DNA of 64,000 nt from Actinomycetaceae bacterium MB13-C1-2 (GCA_035621235.1 CP141731.1:186001-250000), one strand, 5' to 3'; counted from the first letter of the stretch, positions 50,806 through 59,796 are shown. Made by a program: numbers and translations. Notes: a model not told the origin generated them from the letters alone.

Positions 50806-51654
50806 ATGGATCTGATAACCGTGCGCGACCTGCGCAAAAGATATAAACAGCACGATGCTATCGATGGGATTACCTTTAGTGTCAGTGAGGGTGAGTGTGT
50901 TGCACTTCTTGGTCCCAACGGTGCTGGGAAGACGACCACAATCGAGATCCTTGAAGGATTTCGAAGCCCCAGTTCAGGGGCAGTGAGTGTCCTCGGAGAG
51001 AACCCGCGAAGCGGCGGTCCACAGTGGAGAAATCGCGTCGGAGTCGTCCTGCAGTCGACTTTCGAGGCCAGTTCGCTCACGGTCAGAGAGGAGCTGAAAC
51101 TCGCTCAGGCTTCATACTCGAACCCGCGCACAGTCGATGAAACATTGCATATGGTTGGACTTGAGACCAAAGATAGGGCGCGCGTTGCTCAACTTTCAGG
51201 AGGCCAGAGGCGCAGATTAGATGTTGCCCTGGGAATCATCGGCCGCCCCGAGCTACTGTTCTTGGACGAACCAACAACCGGATTCGACCCGAGTGCCCGC
51301 AGGAGCTTCCAAAACATGCTTGCCTCCTTGCATCAACGGGGACTGACCATCGTGCTAACCACACACTACTTGGCCGAGGCGGCGGTCCTGGCAGACCGAG
51401 TCCTTGTTCTGTCCAATGGTCACGTCATTGCCGAAGGGGCTCCAGAGGACCTGGGCGGCCAGGCAGCTCACACGCCCAGAGTCACCTGGTATGACCCAGC
51501 AAGCGGCCAGACCCGAACCGAGGTCACTGCCACCCCGACGGCCCTGATAGAAAATCTCGCCGCAAAGCTCGGCGAAATCCCCGAACTACAAGTGATTCGA
51601 CCGACCCTGGAAGAGGTTTACCTGGAACTGATCGCGAAGGACGAGGCGGCATGA
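50806..51654 (+). CDS. ABC-2 type exporter ATP-binding protein (DrrA/CcmA type)
   Basis: ATPase of a small drug- or peptide-exporter, 282 residues. Walker A is GPNGAGKTTT, the signature is LSGGQRRRLDVALG, Walker B is LLFLDEPTTGFDPSARR and the switch His is TTHYLAEAAVLADR. The C-terminal 60 residues are the variable domain found in DrrA-like proteins. I chose the ATG at 50806 (MDLITVRDL); an ATG four codons earlier (50794) is equally possible, and the upstream open frame is not conserved protein. Its stop overlaps the permease start by 4 bp. Downstream two-component genes suggest induction by cell-envelope stress. Confidence 0.92.
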   Translation: MDLITVRDLRKRYKQHDAIDGITFSVSEGECVALLGPNGAGKTTTIEILEGFRSPSSGAVSVLGENPRSGGPQWRNRVGVVLQSTFEASSLTVREELKLAQASYSNPRTVDETLHMVGLETKDRARVAQLSGGQRRRLDVALGIIGRPELLFLDEPTTGFDPSARRSFQNMLASLHQRGLTIVLTTHYLAEAAVLADRVLVLSNGHVIAEGAPEDLGGQAAHTPRVTWYDPASGQTRTEVTATPTALIENLAAKLGEIPELQVIRPTLEEVYLELIAKDEAA

Positions 51655-52463
51655 GCGCACTACCAAGTACGCCGCTGGTTGCGGCGCGTCGAGTTCCCTT
51701 CGAATTGCTGTCGTTTGCGCGCGAGGTGTCCTCGTTATTCTTCAACTTTGCCTATCCGACGCTCATGTACCTGATCTTTGTTGGGAGTGGGGTGTTCTCG
51801 GATGGACTGGAGCGGACCGATTTTGGGATGAACCAGTTTTTCCTCCCTGGAATGGTGGCTACGGGTGTCATCTTGGCGACAACCCAAGAACTGGGGATGC
51901 GAGTGGTTGAGGAACGCGAAACCTCTCTACTAAAACGACTGCGCACGACCCCTACAACCGCCTTGGCTTACGTGCTTGGAAAACTGGGCCAGGTGGGCAT
52001 CTTGGCGCTGGCGCAAACTACGCTCTTGATGACCGTTGCTACGCTCGGCTTTGGCGCGACGCTGCCCGACTCACCCAGGAAGTGGGGAATATTCATTTCC
52101 ACATTGCTACTGGGCATCGCATGCGGGGCTGCCCTTGGTTTCGGACTGTCTGTCCTCTTACCGACTGTGCGCTCAGCCAACGGCGTTATCGTTCCAACAG
52201 TGCTGGTGCTCCAGTTCTTCTCCGGGGTGTTCTTTCCTTTTGACAGTCTGCCGGGATGGATGCAAACAGTCGCGAGTGTCTTTCCCTTGCGCTGGCTGGC
52301 TTCGGGAATGAGGGCGGCGCTATTTCCTGACTACATGGCACAGATGGAGCCGTCCGGTAGCTTTGACGTCGCCGTAGGATTGGTGGTGTTGTCCGCCTGG
52401 ACCGTCGTATCCATCGTGATTGCGGTCCGCTTTTTCCGTTGGGTACCCCATGAGCAAAGTTGA
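51651..52463 (+). CDS. ABC-2 type exporter permease (DrrB type)
   Basis: Membrane partner of the preceding ATPase, 270 residues. Six hydrophobic segments are visible, including FNFAYPTLMYLIFVGSGVFS, LGQVGILALAQTTLLMTVAT, and VIVPTVLVLQFFSGVFFPFD followed by SLPGWMQ, the conserved ABC-2 exporter motif. The signature GMRVVEERETSLLKRLRTTP is also typical. It overlaps both neighbours, so the four genes 50806-54164 form one translationally coupled operon. Confidence 0.92.
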   Translation: MSALPSTPLVAARRVPFELLSFAREVSSLFFNFAYPTLMYLIFVGSGVFSDGLERTDFGMNQFFLPGMVATGVILATTQELGMRVVEERETSLLKRLRTTPTTALAYVLGKLGQVGILALAQTTLLMTVATLGFGATLPDSPRKWGIFISTLLLGIACGAALGFGLSVLLPTVRSANGVIVPTVLVLQFFSGVFFPFDSLPGWMQTVASVFPLRWLASGMRAALFPDYMAQMEPSGSFDVAVGLVVLSAWTVVSIVIAVRFFRWVPHEQS

Positions 52464-53547
52464 GTCCGAGAAATGGTATTGGACGGCGCCGCTGGTCGGA
52501 CTCGGCGTGGCAGTCGTTCTTTTGGCCGCGTTCACGAACGCACCTAACGCTGTACTCACGGGCGTTAGTGTCTTAGTCCTCTTACTCGCGTGGGCATTGC
52601 TAGTACTGTCCCGGAATGCTTCGCTTGGCACAGGAAAACCAGAGAGCCTCTTCCCTGTTGCCGTTGTTGTCTCCATGGGTCTTGGGATCATGGGGAGCGA
52701 GTGGATGCAGATGCTACTTTTTGTCTGCTATCCCCTCGTTTTCATTGTGTCCAGACGACTGCTGACGGGTGTCATCTGGGCGTGGGCGCTCACAGCGGCA
52801 GTCGCTATCGGACTCCTGTACGACGGGACGGCGACTTGGGAGGTCCTTTGGTACTCCCTGGTCGTTGGCTCGTTTGCAACCGCAATGGGCGTCTGGATCA
52901 GCAGGATCTGGGAGTGGGGAGTCGAGCGCGAAAGAATGCGCTCTGAACTAGCGTCCTCCCAAGAACAACTTCTTACGGTAACCGGGCAACAGGCGACACA
53001 AGCGGAACGGGAGCGGATCGCGCGCGAGGTGCATGACACCCTGGCGCAGGGCTACGTGGCGATTATTGCCCTAGCCCAGAGTCCGGGTACACGCCCACAG
53101 ATCGAGCTGGTAGCCAGAGAAAACCTTGCTGAAGCCCGGGCGCTAATCAATGCATGGCGTTCTCCCGCCTTGGAAGATCGAGATCTAACCGAGGCGTTAT
53201 CACGTCTTGCTGCCAGTAGCTATGCAAACTTTGAGGGAGGGGCCGAAGGCGTACCTGTCGAGATTGAGACGTCACTCTACCGCGCGGCAGGCGAAGCGTT
53301 GCATAACGTTAGGCGGCACGCGGGCGCGAGCAATGTCCTCGTCCAACTGGAGGAAGACTCCGAGGCGTACATACTGCGGGTCAGTGACGACGGTGTCGGG
53401 ATGGGCGAGGCGGCAGAGGGAAATGGACTATCGGGCATGAGGGAGCGAGCGGCCATGCTGGGAGGGAGCGTGGCGATCACATCGGGAAACGGGACGACCG
53501 TGTGCATCCGCATCCCGAAAGAGGCTCCACTGCGGGAGGCGACATGA
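52450..53547 (+). CDS. Sensor histidine kinase, NarX/DesK-like (HisKA_3)
   Basis: Membrane sensor of 365 residues. Six hydrophobic helices (about 10-160) form the sensing part with almost no extracytoplasmic domain. The dimerisation helix has the phospho-acceptor His in AREVHDTLAQGYVA. The HATPase_c domain shows N-box EALHNVRRHA, G1 DDGVGM and G2 NGLSGMRERAAMLGG. The ATG at 52450 overlaps the permease stop by 14 bp; the frame runs ten codons further upstream but without a plausible site. Short-loop sensors next to ABC exporters commonly sense antibiotics or envelope damage. Confidence 0.93.
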   Translation: MSKVESEKWYWTAPLVGLGVAVVLLAAFTNAPNAVLTGVSVLVLLLAWALLVLSRNASLGTGKPESLFPVAVVVSMGLGIMGSEWMQMLLFVCYPLVFIVSRRLLTGVIWAWALTAAVAIGLLYDGTATWEVLWYSLVVGSFATAMGVWISRIWEWGVERERMRSELASSQEQLLTVTGQQATQAERERIAREVHDTLAQGYVAIIALAQSPGTRPQIELVARENLAEARALINAWRSPALEDRDLTEALSRLAASSYANFEGGAEGVPVEIETSLYRAAGEALHNVRRHAGASNVLVQLEEDSEAYILRVSDDGVGMGEAAEGNGLSGMRERAAMLGGSVAITSGNGTTVCIRIPKEAPLREAT

Positions 53548-54164
53548 TTCAGGTGATGGTGGTCGATGACCATCCGGTTGTCCGAGCGGGAATAGTCGCG
53601 ATGGTCCAAAGTGACCCTGAAATCGTCGTGAGCGGTGAGGCCGGGAACGGCGTCGAGGCATTGGACCTGTTGGAAGATGTCGAGGTAGACGTGGTTTTGA
53701 CAGATCTGAGGATGCCGCAAATGGACGGAGTCTCACTTACCGCTGCCCTCGCGACGCGAGCCGAACTGCCGCGCGTGGTTGTACTGACAACCTATGATTC
53801 AGACGCCGAAATTCTGCGGGCGGTCGAGGCTGGTGCGGTCGGATATCTCCTCAAGGACGCTCCGAAGGAACAGATTATTGAGGGAGTTCGGGCTGCGGCC
53901 GCCGGCCATGCCTCGTTGTCGCCACGTGTTGCGGCGGCGCTGGTGGCTAGAGTCCGGGCGCCGGAGGCGGCCACCCTAACGGTGCGTGAAACCGAGGTGT
54001 TAGAACTTGTTGCGTCGGGGGCGACGAACTCTCAGATTGCTCGCGGTCTCGGAGTTTCACTCGGGACGGTGAAGGCACATTTGGAGCACTCGTACACGAA
54101 GCTCGATGCGCGGGATCGGGCTTCGGCGGTGGCGAAAGCGATCGCGGCTGGGATAATCCGATAG
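53544..54164 (+). CDS. Response regulator, NarL/LuxR family
   Basis: Transcription factor of 206 residues paired with the preceding kinase (ATGA overlap of 4 bp). The receiver domain has VVDDHPVVRAG (acidic pocket), the phosphorylated Asp in VVLTDLRMPQMDG, VVVLTTYDSD and LLKDAP (Lys). The LuxR helix-turn-helix is LTVRETEVLELVASGATNSQ, then YTKLDARDRASAV. The upstream in-frame extension to 53502 lies inside the kinase gene and is not used. It probably activates its own exporter operon. Confidence 0.94.
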   Translation: MIQVMVVDDHPVVRAGIVAMVQSDPEIVVSGEAGNGVEALDLLEDVEVDVVLTDLRMPQMDGVSLTAALATRAELPRVVVLTTYDSDAEILRAVEAGAVGYLLKDAPKEQIIEGVRAAAAGHASLSPRVAAALVARVRAPEAATLTVRETEVLELVASGATNSQIARGLGVSLGTVKAHLEHSYTKLDARDRASAVAKAIAAGIIR

Positions 54165-54216
54165 CAGGGGCAGATCCCTGATCGAGCCTCGATGCCCGGC
54201 TTCGGAGTGTCGTGTT

Positions 54217-55767
54217 CTAGGAAGCTTTAGCGGCGCGATCGACGCCCCACGCCATAAGCAATCCCAAGGCCAAGACCATCGCCGAGGTGAGCACCGCGGA
54301 AGCACAGGCCGCTGCGGCGCCAGCCGACGCGTCAATCCCAATCCCCGTTCCCGCTCCAGTCAGCGATAGTCCAAGCGCTGCGGCAAGAACCGACCCGCCG
54401 ATAGTCGACCCCAGTGCAGTTCCGAGTTGTCGGACAGTTGACTGTGTCGCTGACCCAATACCGGATTCATCGGCTGGAACATCGTGCAGGATTGTCGACG
54501 TCAGTTGAGCCGAAGCGAGACCAAGCCCGACACCATAAGGGACAAGAACGAGCGCGACCCATGGCCCGGCCCACTGCTGGTGTAGAGCGAGCGCCGTCAT
54601 CAAAGTGCCGACGATCTCCAGGCCCAAACCAAGCAGGACCACTCGAGTCGCGCCCATGCGGACGGCTAGGTGTCTCGCTGCGGCGCCTGAGAGGAACGCC
54701 CCGGCGGCCATGGAAGCCAGGACAGCCCCGGAAGACAGAGGACTGAGTCCGAGCCCGGAAACCAGGTAGAGGGGAAGCACAAACAGAAGAGAGAACTCGC
54801 CGATCGCCACAAGACCGGCCGTGATGTTCCCTAGGGTGAAGGTGCGGAGCCGGAACAGCGAAAGGTCCAGTAGTGCAGGTTTGCCAACCTTTTGACGGTG
54901 TTTTTGCCAAACGACAAATCCCACTAGGATCACCGCGCCCGCACCGATGGCAACCGGGACTGCAGAAACCGGGGCTGCCGGGCCCCAAGTTAGACTTCCG
55001 AGAACCAACGTGCCCGTCGGAGTCCACCAGCCCAGCGAGTTAGCCTCAATGAGCCCGAACACGATTGCTCCGAAGCCAAGGGCGCTCATCACTGCGCCGA
55101 TTGGGTCTGCGCCGCCCCCACCCTCATTCGAGCGGGTCTCGTCAACATAAACTAACGCACCCACGAAGACCATGAGTCCCAAGGGCACGTTCACCCAGAA
55201 AATCCACGGCCATTGCAGGAACTGCGTGATGGCACCTCCGACGAGGGGTCCGAGGGCTGCCGACCCCGACATCACTGCGCCCCACACCCCGAAGGCCGCT
55301 GCGCGGTCACGGCCTCGAAACGTGGCATTAACCGTCGAAAGGGTGGAGGGAAGAACCATGGATCCGCCAATGCCCTGCACCACCCGAGAGACGAGGAGCG
55401 GACCAATGGATGAGGAAAGGGCAGCCATCACTGAACCAGCGACGAAGGTCGCAACTCCTATCAGCATGAGACGACGACGACCCGTTGCGTCCCCAAGTCT
55501 GCCCATCGACAGAAGCAAAGCTGCGAAAACAACCGAGTAAAGACTCGTAATCCACTGTGCATCTGCGATGTTGAGTCCCAGATCCGTCACGATTATCGGC
55601 ATTGATACCGCGACGATCGTACCATCCAAAACGACTAAACCCAGTCCCAAGGCAAGTATCCATAACCCGACCCACTGGCGCCGCGTTGCTCCACTGCGGT
55701 GATCCCGTAGCACCGGATCTGCGGTCGTGTAAGACTTCGTTCCGACCGCACCGCCATCTGTAGACAT
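54217..55767 (-). CDS. DHA2 family MFS multidrug transporter (EmrB/QacA type)
   Basis: Drug/proton antiporter of 516 residues with about 14 helices. Motif D1/A region LVVLDGTIVAVSMPIIVTDL, then MGRLGDATGRRRLM (motif A) and LLVSRVVQGIGGSMVLPST (motif B), followed by GPLVGGAITQFLQWPWIFWV (motif C), are all classical for this group. I chose the ATG at 55767, preceded by GAGGG; the frame opens 16 codons earlier. It is divergent from a TetR gene, the common layout for self-regulated efflux pumps, and converges with the response regulator gene. Confidence 0.92.
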   Translation of the reverse strand: MSTDGGAVGTKSYTTADPVLRDHRSGATRRQWVGLWILALGLGLVVLDGTIVAVSMPIIVTDLGLNIADAQWITSLYSVVFAALLLSMGRLGDATGRRRLMLIGVATFVAGSVMAALSSSIGPLLVSRVVQGIGGSMVLPSTLSTVNATFRGRDRAAAFGVWGAVMSGSAALGPLVGGAITQFLQWPWIFWVNVPLGLMVFVGALVYVDETRSNEGGGGADPIGAVMSALGFGAIVFGLIEANSLGWWTPTGTLVLGSLTWGPAAPVSAVPVAIGAGAVILVGFVVWQKHRQKVGKPALLDLSLFRLRTFTLGNITAGLVAIGEFSLLFVLPLYLVSGLGLSPLSSGAVLASMAAGAFLSGAAARHLAVRMGATRVVLLGLGLEIVGTLMTALALHQQWAGPWVALVLVPYGVGLGLASAQLTSTILHDVPADESGIGSATQSTVRQLGTALGSTIGGSVLAAALGLSLTGAGTGIGIDASAGAAAACASAVLTSAMVLALGLLMAWGVDRAAKAS

Positions 55768-55793
55768 GCTAGCCCTCGATCTTTGCGACACCA

Positions 55794-55865
55794 TGTCGCT
55801 AACTGACACCAACATATCTAGTCAGCGCTGGGCGTGACAAGATGGATACGGAAGTGTCGCTAAGT
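55794..55865. promoter_or_regulatory. Repeated candidate operator between MFS pump and TetR genes
   Basis: TGTCGCTAACT (55794-55804) and TGTCGCTAAGT (55855-55865) are near-identical direct repeats 61 bp apart in the divergent intergenic region. The first overlaps a small TGTC/GACA dyad. They are plausible sites for the TetR protein. Confidence 0.4.
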
Positions 55866-55960
55866 TGCCCCGACGCGAGTTCAGCGAGCATCCGGGAGAG
55901 CGCTACTCCCGAAGTCAACGAGGCATCACCAGAAATCCCGAAGGCCGCACAGAAGGGCAG

Positions 55961-56560
55961 ATGACTATGCCGAGGATCCAAGCTGCGACGGTGGCCGAAC
56001 ACCACGCGAACGTCGAAGCGCGCCTGATTGATGCCGCCGAGTCTTTGCTCCGCGCCGATCCTCATTCGCAACTCACTGCAGGAAAAGTATCTGGGCAAGC
56101 TGGGATCGCTCGGACTAGTATCTATCGCTACGTCGAGTCCGTTGATGACCTGGTCGGACTGGTCATCGCCCGCCATCTTCCGACATGGATCCAAGCTGTC
56201 AACGATGCTACGACCTCGGCGGGGTCCGATCCCATTGACAACCTGGTTGCCTGGACCGGGGCGAACATAGAACAAGCCGCCCTAACCGGTCACGCTTGGC
56301 TGATGGAGGCGGCAAGGGCCAGGCCGTCGCGTCACTCGGAGGAAGCTTCACGCGGAGCCCACGGGGCCCTGGAGATGAGTTTATTGGCCCTGTGGAAGCG
56401 AATAGTTGGCGATGAAGAGCAACGAAAGGCCGCGACACTAATAACCAACGGGATCATCGAAAGCGGGTTTCGCCTGTTGGAAGGCGGAATGGACCCGGAC
56501 ATCGTCTGTGAAGTGTCGTGCCGAGCTGTCCGTGGCCTCGCCCTCGAAATGACTGACTAG
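55961..56560 (+). CDS. TetR family transcriptional regulator of the MFS pump
   Basis: Regulator of 199 residues. The N-terminal helix-turn-helix covers about 15-60 (EARLIDAAESLLRADPHSQL, then VSGQAGIARTSIYRYVES). The C-terminal domain is helical (DNLVAWTGANIEQAALTGHA). The ATG at 55961 follows AAGGG; the frame can be opened 32 codons upstream from a TTG, but that part is not TetR-like. It is divergent from the DHA2 pump gene across about 190 bp, so it most likely represses that gene. Confidence 0.88.
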   Translation: MTMPRIQAATVAEHHANVEARLIDAAESLLRADPHSQLTAGKVSGQAGIARTSIYRYVESVDDLVGLVIARHLPTWIQAVNDATTSAGSDPIDNLVAWTGANIEQAALTGHAWLMEAARARPSRHSEEASRGAHGALEMSLLALWKRIVGDEEQRKAATLITNGIIESGFRLLEGGMDPDIVCEVSCRAVRGLALEMTD

Positions 56561-56689
56561 CTGTCGGGTATTCCGAAGGCACTCACCCACAACGAATAAC
56601 CTCACCAGACGAATAATCCGAGTTGTCGTCCAGCTCATAGCAAAGCGGACGCAGGGCTACGTTCGCTCTACCGACACATCACGCTTGTA

Positions 56690-58069
56690 CTATTTGGACC
56701 CCGGAGAAGAAAGTTGGAGGGCCCCGTAGGCCACCATCGGCAGAGGCTCAGCCAGACCTGACAGGTCAACTCCCTGAAGAACCGTGTAAAAGGCAGCCGT
56801 CAGTTCAGCCAACGACGCCACGTGAGAATGTAGCAAGTCTTGTTGATAGTCGATCTGCCGGATTATGCCAGACAACTGGCCTTCCAAACCTCGACGCGCA
56901 ATCGCAAGCCCCCAGGCCGCGAGGAATCCTCTAACCCGCTGAATTGCCGCGTTTGCTTCATCCAACCTATCGCCGACTTGGATGAGTTCAGTCTGTAGCT
57001 CCTTTAGCCCAGCGGCTAGCAGGTCTGTATCGCGCATCATTGTGTGGCAGAGTAGCGGAACATTCTGCAACGAGCTCGGACCCCCAAGCGCACCCTGAGC
57101 TTCGGCCGCAAAAGAAAGCACCATCTCGTTGTGCAGGCTACTCAATCCGATGTCGAACCGCGCTTTTCGAATCTTACGATCCACGTCTGCCAGCGGTTGC
57201 ACGGTGGCTTCCAGAGGTAATACTGCACGCGCCGTCCACTCGCGTACGGCCTGTGAACTATTGACAATCGCCTTGGGAAGCCCCGGGGTGTTCAGACACG
57301 ATTGCTCGGCGTCGTTCGCAAGCCGAATCAGGTCTTGGCGCACTGTGTCGGTGCGTGAGAGAACCTCGTTTATGTTTCCAGAAATCTGTTCCAGCTGTCC
57401 CAGTTTTCCCAAGAGGTCCTGGATGTGAAGCTTTAGCATCTGAGCTCCACCAACCACAGCACCGAGCGGAGACTCAGCGTCGGCCACAATGTTCGGCGCG
57501 GTAGAGAGTTCCTCTCTTCGCATTACCTCAGCGGGCAATGCCGCCCACATGAAATCCTCAAATGAGGCAAATCCTGCCCGACGAAGCCCCTCTCCCAAGT
57601 CCTCTTTCCCAGCAATCGCAACTTCAGGTCGATGCCCACCACGAGCAAGCGCCTCAAGTTCGAGGCGGCGCGTTCCAGAATAGAGTTCCTTGGAAGCCTC
57701 CCACAGCGGGTCGTTCACCGGCCGAGTTCGCACCGAGAGGAATCCTCCTTGAACGGGAGTAACCGTGGCGAAAACCCAATAAAAACGACCGTCTTTGGCG
57801 AGGTTCTTCACGTAAGCCGCGATCGGTTCGCCCGCCAGCAACCTATCCCACATGATTCGAAAGACGCCCGCTGGCATGTCATTGTGCCGGATCAGGTTAT
57901 GGGGAGCTCCCATCAACTCGTCGAACCCGAACCTAGCTATGTCCGAGAATGTCTGGTTTGCCCCGGTGATAATGCCTTTCACGTCAGTGGTGGAGAAAAA
58001 AATCTGGCGAACGCCGACGATTCTCTCGGTATCAGTCTGACCACCCTCCGGGAAACGTAACTCGCTCAA
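56690..58069 (-). CDS. PAS domain protein (Aer-like PAS, coiled-coil C-terminus)
   Basis: Probable cytoplasmic sensor of 459 residues. The PAS domain (about 15-125) has the Aer-type pattern IITGANQTFSDIARFGFDEL, then HNLIRHNDMPAGVFRIMWD and KNLAKDGRFYWVFATVTPV. Aer-type PAS domains often bind FAD, but that is not shown here. The rest is helical with heptad-like stretches, for example DLLGKLGQLEQISGNINEVL, and shows no chemoreceptor tip or kinase domain. I chose the TTG at 58069, which overlaps the preceding TGA and is 9 bp after an AGGGGA site; a GTG at 58105 is possible. It is translationally coupled to the degenerate kinase-like gene before it. Confidence 0.75.
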   Translation of the reverse strand: MSELRFPEGGQTDTERIVGVRQIFFSTTDVKGIITGANQTFSDIARFGFDELMGAPHNLIRHNDMPAGVFRIMWDRLLAGEPIAAYVKNLAKDGRFYWVFATVTPVQGGFLSVRTRPVNDPLWEASKELYSGTRRLELEALARGGHRPEVAIAGKEDLGEGLRRAGFASFEDFMWAALPAEVMRREELSTAPNIVADAESPLGAVVGGAQMLKLHIQDLLGKLGQLEQISGNINEVLSRTDTVRQDLIRLANDAEQSCLNTPGLPKAIVNSSQAVREWTARAVLPLEATVQPLADVDRKIRKARFDIGLSSLHNEMVLSFAAEAQGALGGPSSLQNVPLLCHTMMRDTDLLAAGLKELQTELIQVGDRLDEANAAIQRVRGFLAAWGLAIARRGLEGQLSGIIRQIDYQQDLLHSHVASLAELTAAFYTVLQGVDLSGLAEPLPMVAYGALQLSSPGSK

Positions 58070-59427
58070 CCGCGTTCGTCCCCTAGACTGCCTGCCGATC
58101 CCCACGGAACTGAGGTTCTCCCTAGATCAGAACGATCTGGCTCATATCGTCCCCTCGTAAAAGATTGGAGATCGAAATAAAGCGAGGTTTCTTCATCGCT
58201 GTGACCAGGAATTGGTTCTAGGTAGTCGCTCTCGTCTTTGAAGTCATCTTCGACCCCGGCCATTAGGCCCTCAAGCGCCATTCGCGCGGCTACTTCCCGA
58301 TAGAGAGGTGGTGTCACTACCGGCTTGGATTCTACAGACGTCACCATTTGCCGCCATGAAGTAGGTTCTTCGGCCGCGGTGGAGTTAAGAAGTGGTGCTG
58401 CCGTATCGACCCTATTGATCGATGCAACCTGATCACTTGCAAGTATGAGCCTGTACTCGCAATTCCCGCCAGCGGTACGAGAAAGCCTTAGCTCTGCCCC
58501 GATCTGGGAAGCAATTACACTTGCGGTCGCAATCGCCCGGCAAGCCGGATCATCGCGCATCTCGAAACTGTGGGCGTGTGCGGCTTTATCAAGTTGGACA
58601 AAATAGGCCTCTTCCACGTGCGCGCCCCGCGTATGTGCTTCAAATACGGGCCTACCGTCACTCATATCGACGGTAAGTAGTGACCGCCCAAATCGATTGG
58701 CTAACGCGAGCGCCTCAAGGATCTCGGCCAAAAGAAGGCGCACAGGACGCGTCACTGAAGGCACAATGACCGGGTCCTGCAACACGGTAAGTTGGATGTT
58801 CTCCACCGTCATGTTGCTCTGCATGGCGAGCCTGGCAAGGGTGGAGGCAGGAATCGGGTCCGTGCCCGAATCCAGAAGGATCCCTTCTGTTGCCAAAGCC
58901 GCCTCAGCCTGAAACGATACGCGTGAACTCAACTGGCGCATACCGTAGATGTTGAATATCAGGTCGGCGTCGATGGTGAGTTCTTCCATCTTGTCCAAAA
59001 GTTCTTCCTGTTGGGCTGCGAGATCTGAGATCGCAACGGCAACATTGCGTAGCGCCACGTCACTTCTGTCTGTATGCCCCTGAGTGTCCGCGGGTGAGAT
59101 CGCGACCGGCGCTGCTCCGGCTACCAAATCTTGCCAAGTCGCTGTTTCAGGCTCCGCGAGCGCAGCGTCACCTTTGCTCGTCGCCACTTGTGTGTCTGGA
59201 GGCGAGACCGTGACCGGTGTCGCCCCGGATACCAGATCTTGCCAAGTCGTTGTTTCAGGCTCATCTTTCTCAGCAGTTTGGGCGGGTGTTGTCCCGTCAC
59301 TGGAGGCCGCCCGAGGTTTCTTTTTGAGCACCTGCCAGATCTTGTAGACGACCCACACCAGAAGCACCCCCGCAATCGCCGCTCCCACAGCGATCAAAGT
59401 GGTTCCCCACACAGTCGTCGGCCACAT
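58066..59427 (-). CDS. Membrane protein resembling a degenerate conservon-type (CvnA) histidine kinase
   Basis: Protein of 453 residues. The first 35 residues hold one membrane helix (TLIAVGAAIAGVLLVWVVYK). A repeat region (about 50-130) carries two copies of a PETxTWQDLV unit. From about 145 the sequence parallels actinobacterial nitrate-type sensor kinases: LIFNIYGMRQLSSRV aligns by eye with the LFxIDHLxTRxRR helix, and SFQAEAALATEG with the RNAENLLVLAG stretch. RPVRLLLAEILEALALA then matches the ATPase N-box region. The phospho-acceptor His is absent (Gly) and the N-box Asn is not conserved. The ATG at 59427 follows AAGGA; a TTG nine codons earlier is less likely. Confidence 0.6.
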   Translation of the reverse strand: MWPTTVWGTTLIAVGAAIAGVLLVWVVYKIWQVLKKKPRAASSDGTTPAQTAEKDEPETTTWQDLVSGATPVTVSPPDTQVATSKGDAALAEPETATWQDLVAGAAPVAISPADTQGHTDRSDVALRNVAVAISDLAAQQEELLDKMEELTIDADLIFNIYGMRQLSSRVSFQAEAALATEGILLDSGTDPIPASTLARLAMQSNMTVENIQLTVLQDPVIVPSVTRPVRLLLAEILEALALANRFGRSLLTVDMSDGRPVFEAHTRGAHVEEAYFVQLDKAAHAHSFEMRDDPACRAIATASVIASQIGAELRLSRTAGGNCEYRLILASDQVASINRVDTAAPLLNSTAAEEPTSWRQMVTSVESKPVVTPPLYREVAARMALEGLMAGVEDDFKDESDYLEPIPGHSDEETSLYFDLQSFTRGRYEPDRSDLGRTSVPWGSAGSLGDERG

Positions 59428-59795
59428 AGCCAGTTCCTTCCCTAGGTACTCCAAGATTACTCAGCATCCGACCATTCGGAAAGTTCAATCCGGCATGGAT
59501 CTATCCTACGAACGTCCTATATACCTTTTGTCTGGCCTGCTTGCTACACGTTCTGGACCCCGGCGAGATCTAGGCCCTCGCGACGGCTATCCGTTACAGC
59601 GAGTGCACCACCACTCATAGCAGGTACGAGGCGAGTGCCGTCGTCAGTCGAGCAATCCGGAAGAATTCGTCCCGAGTGCGCAAGGCAGACGTCCAACTGG
59701 ACATATGCCCAGCCTGCGCGTTCTGTCCACCTTTTATACCCGGGCATATTCGGCTGTACCCGGGCATAATCGGCTGTACCCGGGCATATCCGCGC
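59428..59795. other. Intergenic region before the kinase-like gene
   Basis: About 370 bp without a gene. Its left part must carry the promoter for the degenerate-kinase/PAS operon; its right end is the 20-bp repeat array that abuts the stop of the APH-like gene. Confidence 0.4.
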
Positions 59796-59796
59796 T
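59737..59796. repeat. Three tandem 20-bp repeats
   Basis: Units at 59737-59756, 59757-59776 and 59777-59796 share TACCCGGGCATA; the first two differ at one position (ATATT against ATAAT) and the third diverges at its last six bases. Each has a CCCGGG core. The array touches the stop codon of the APH-like gene and lies in its 3' region. Confidence 0.85.

Noticed and set aside
50539-50853. Minus-strand open frame of 104 codons overlapping the ABC exporter start
   Set aside because: No recognisable protein content and it covers the divergent promoter region.
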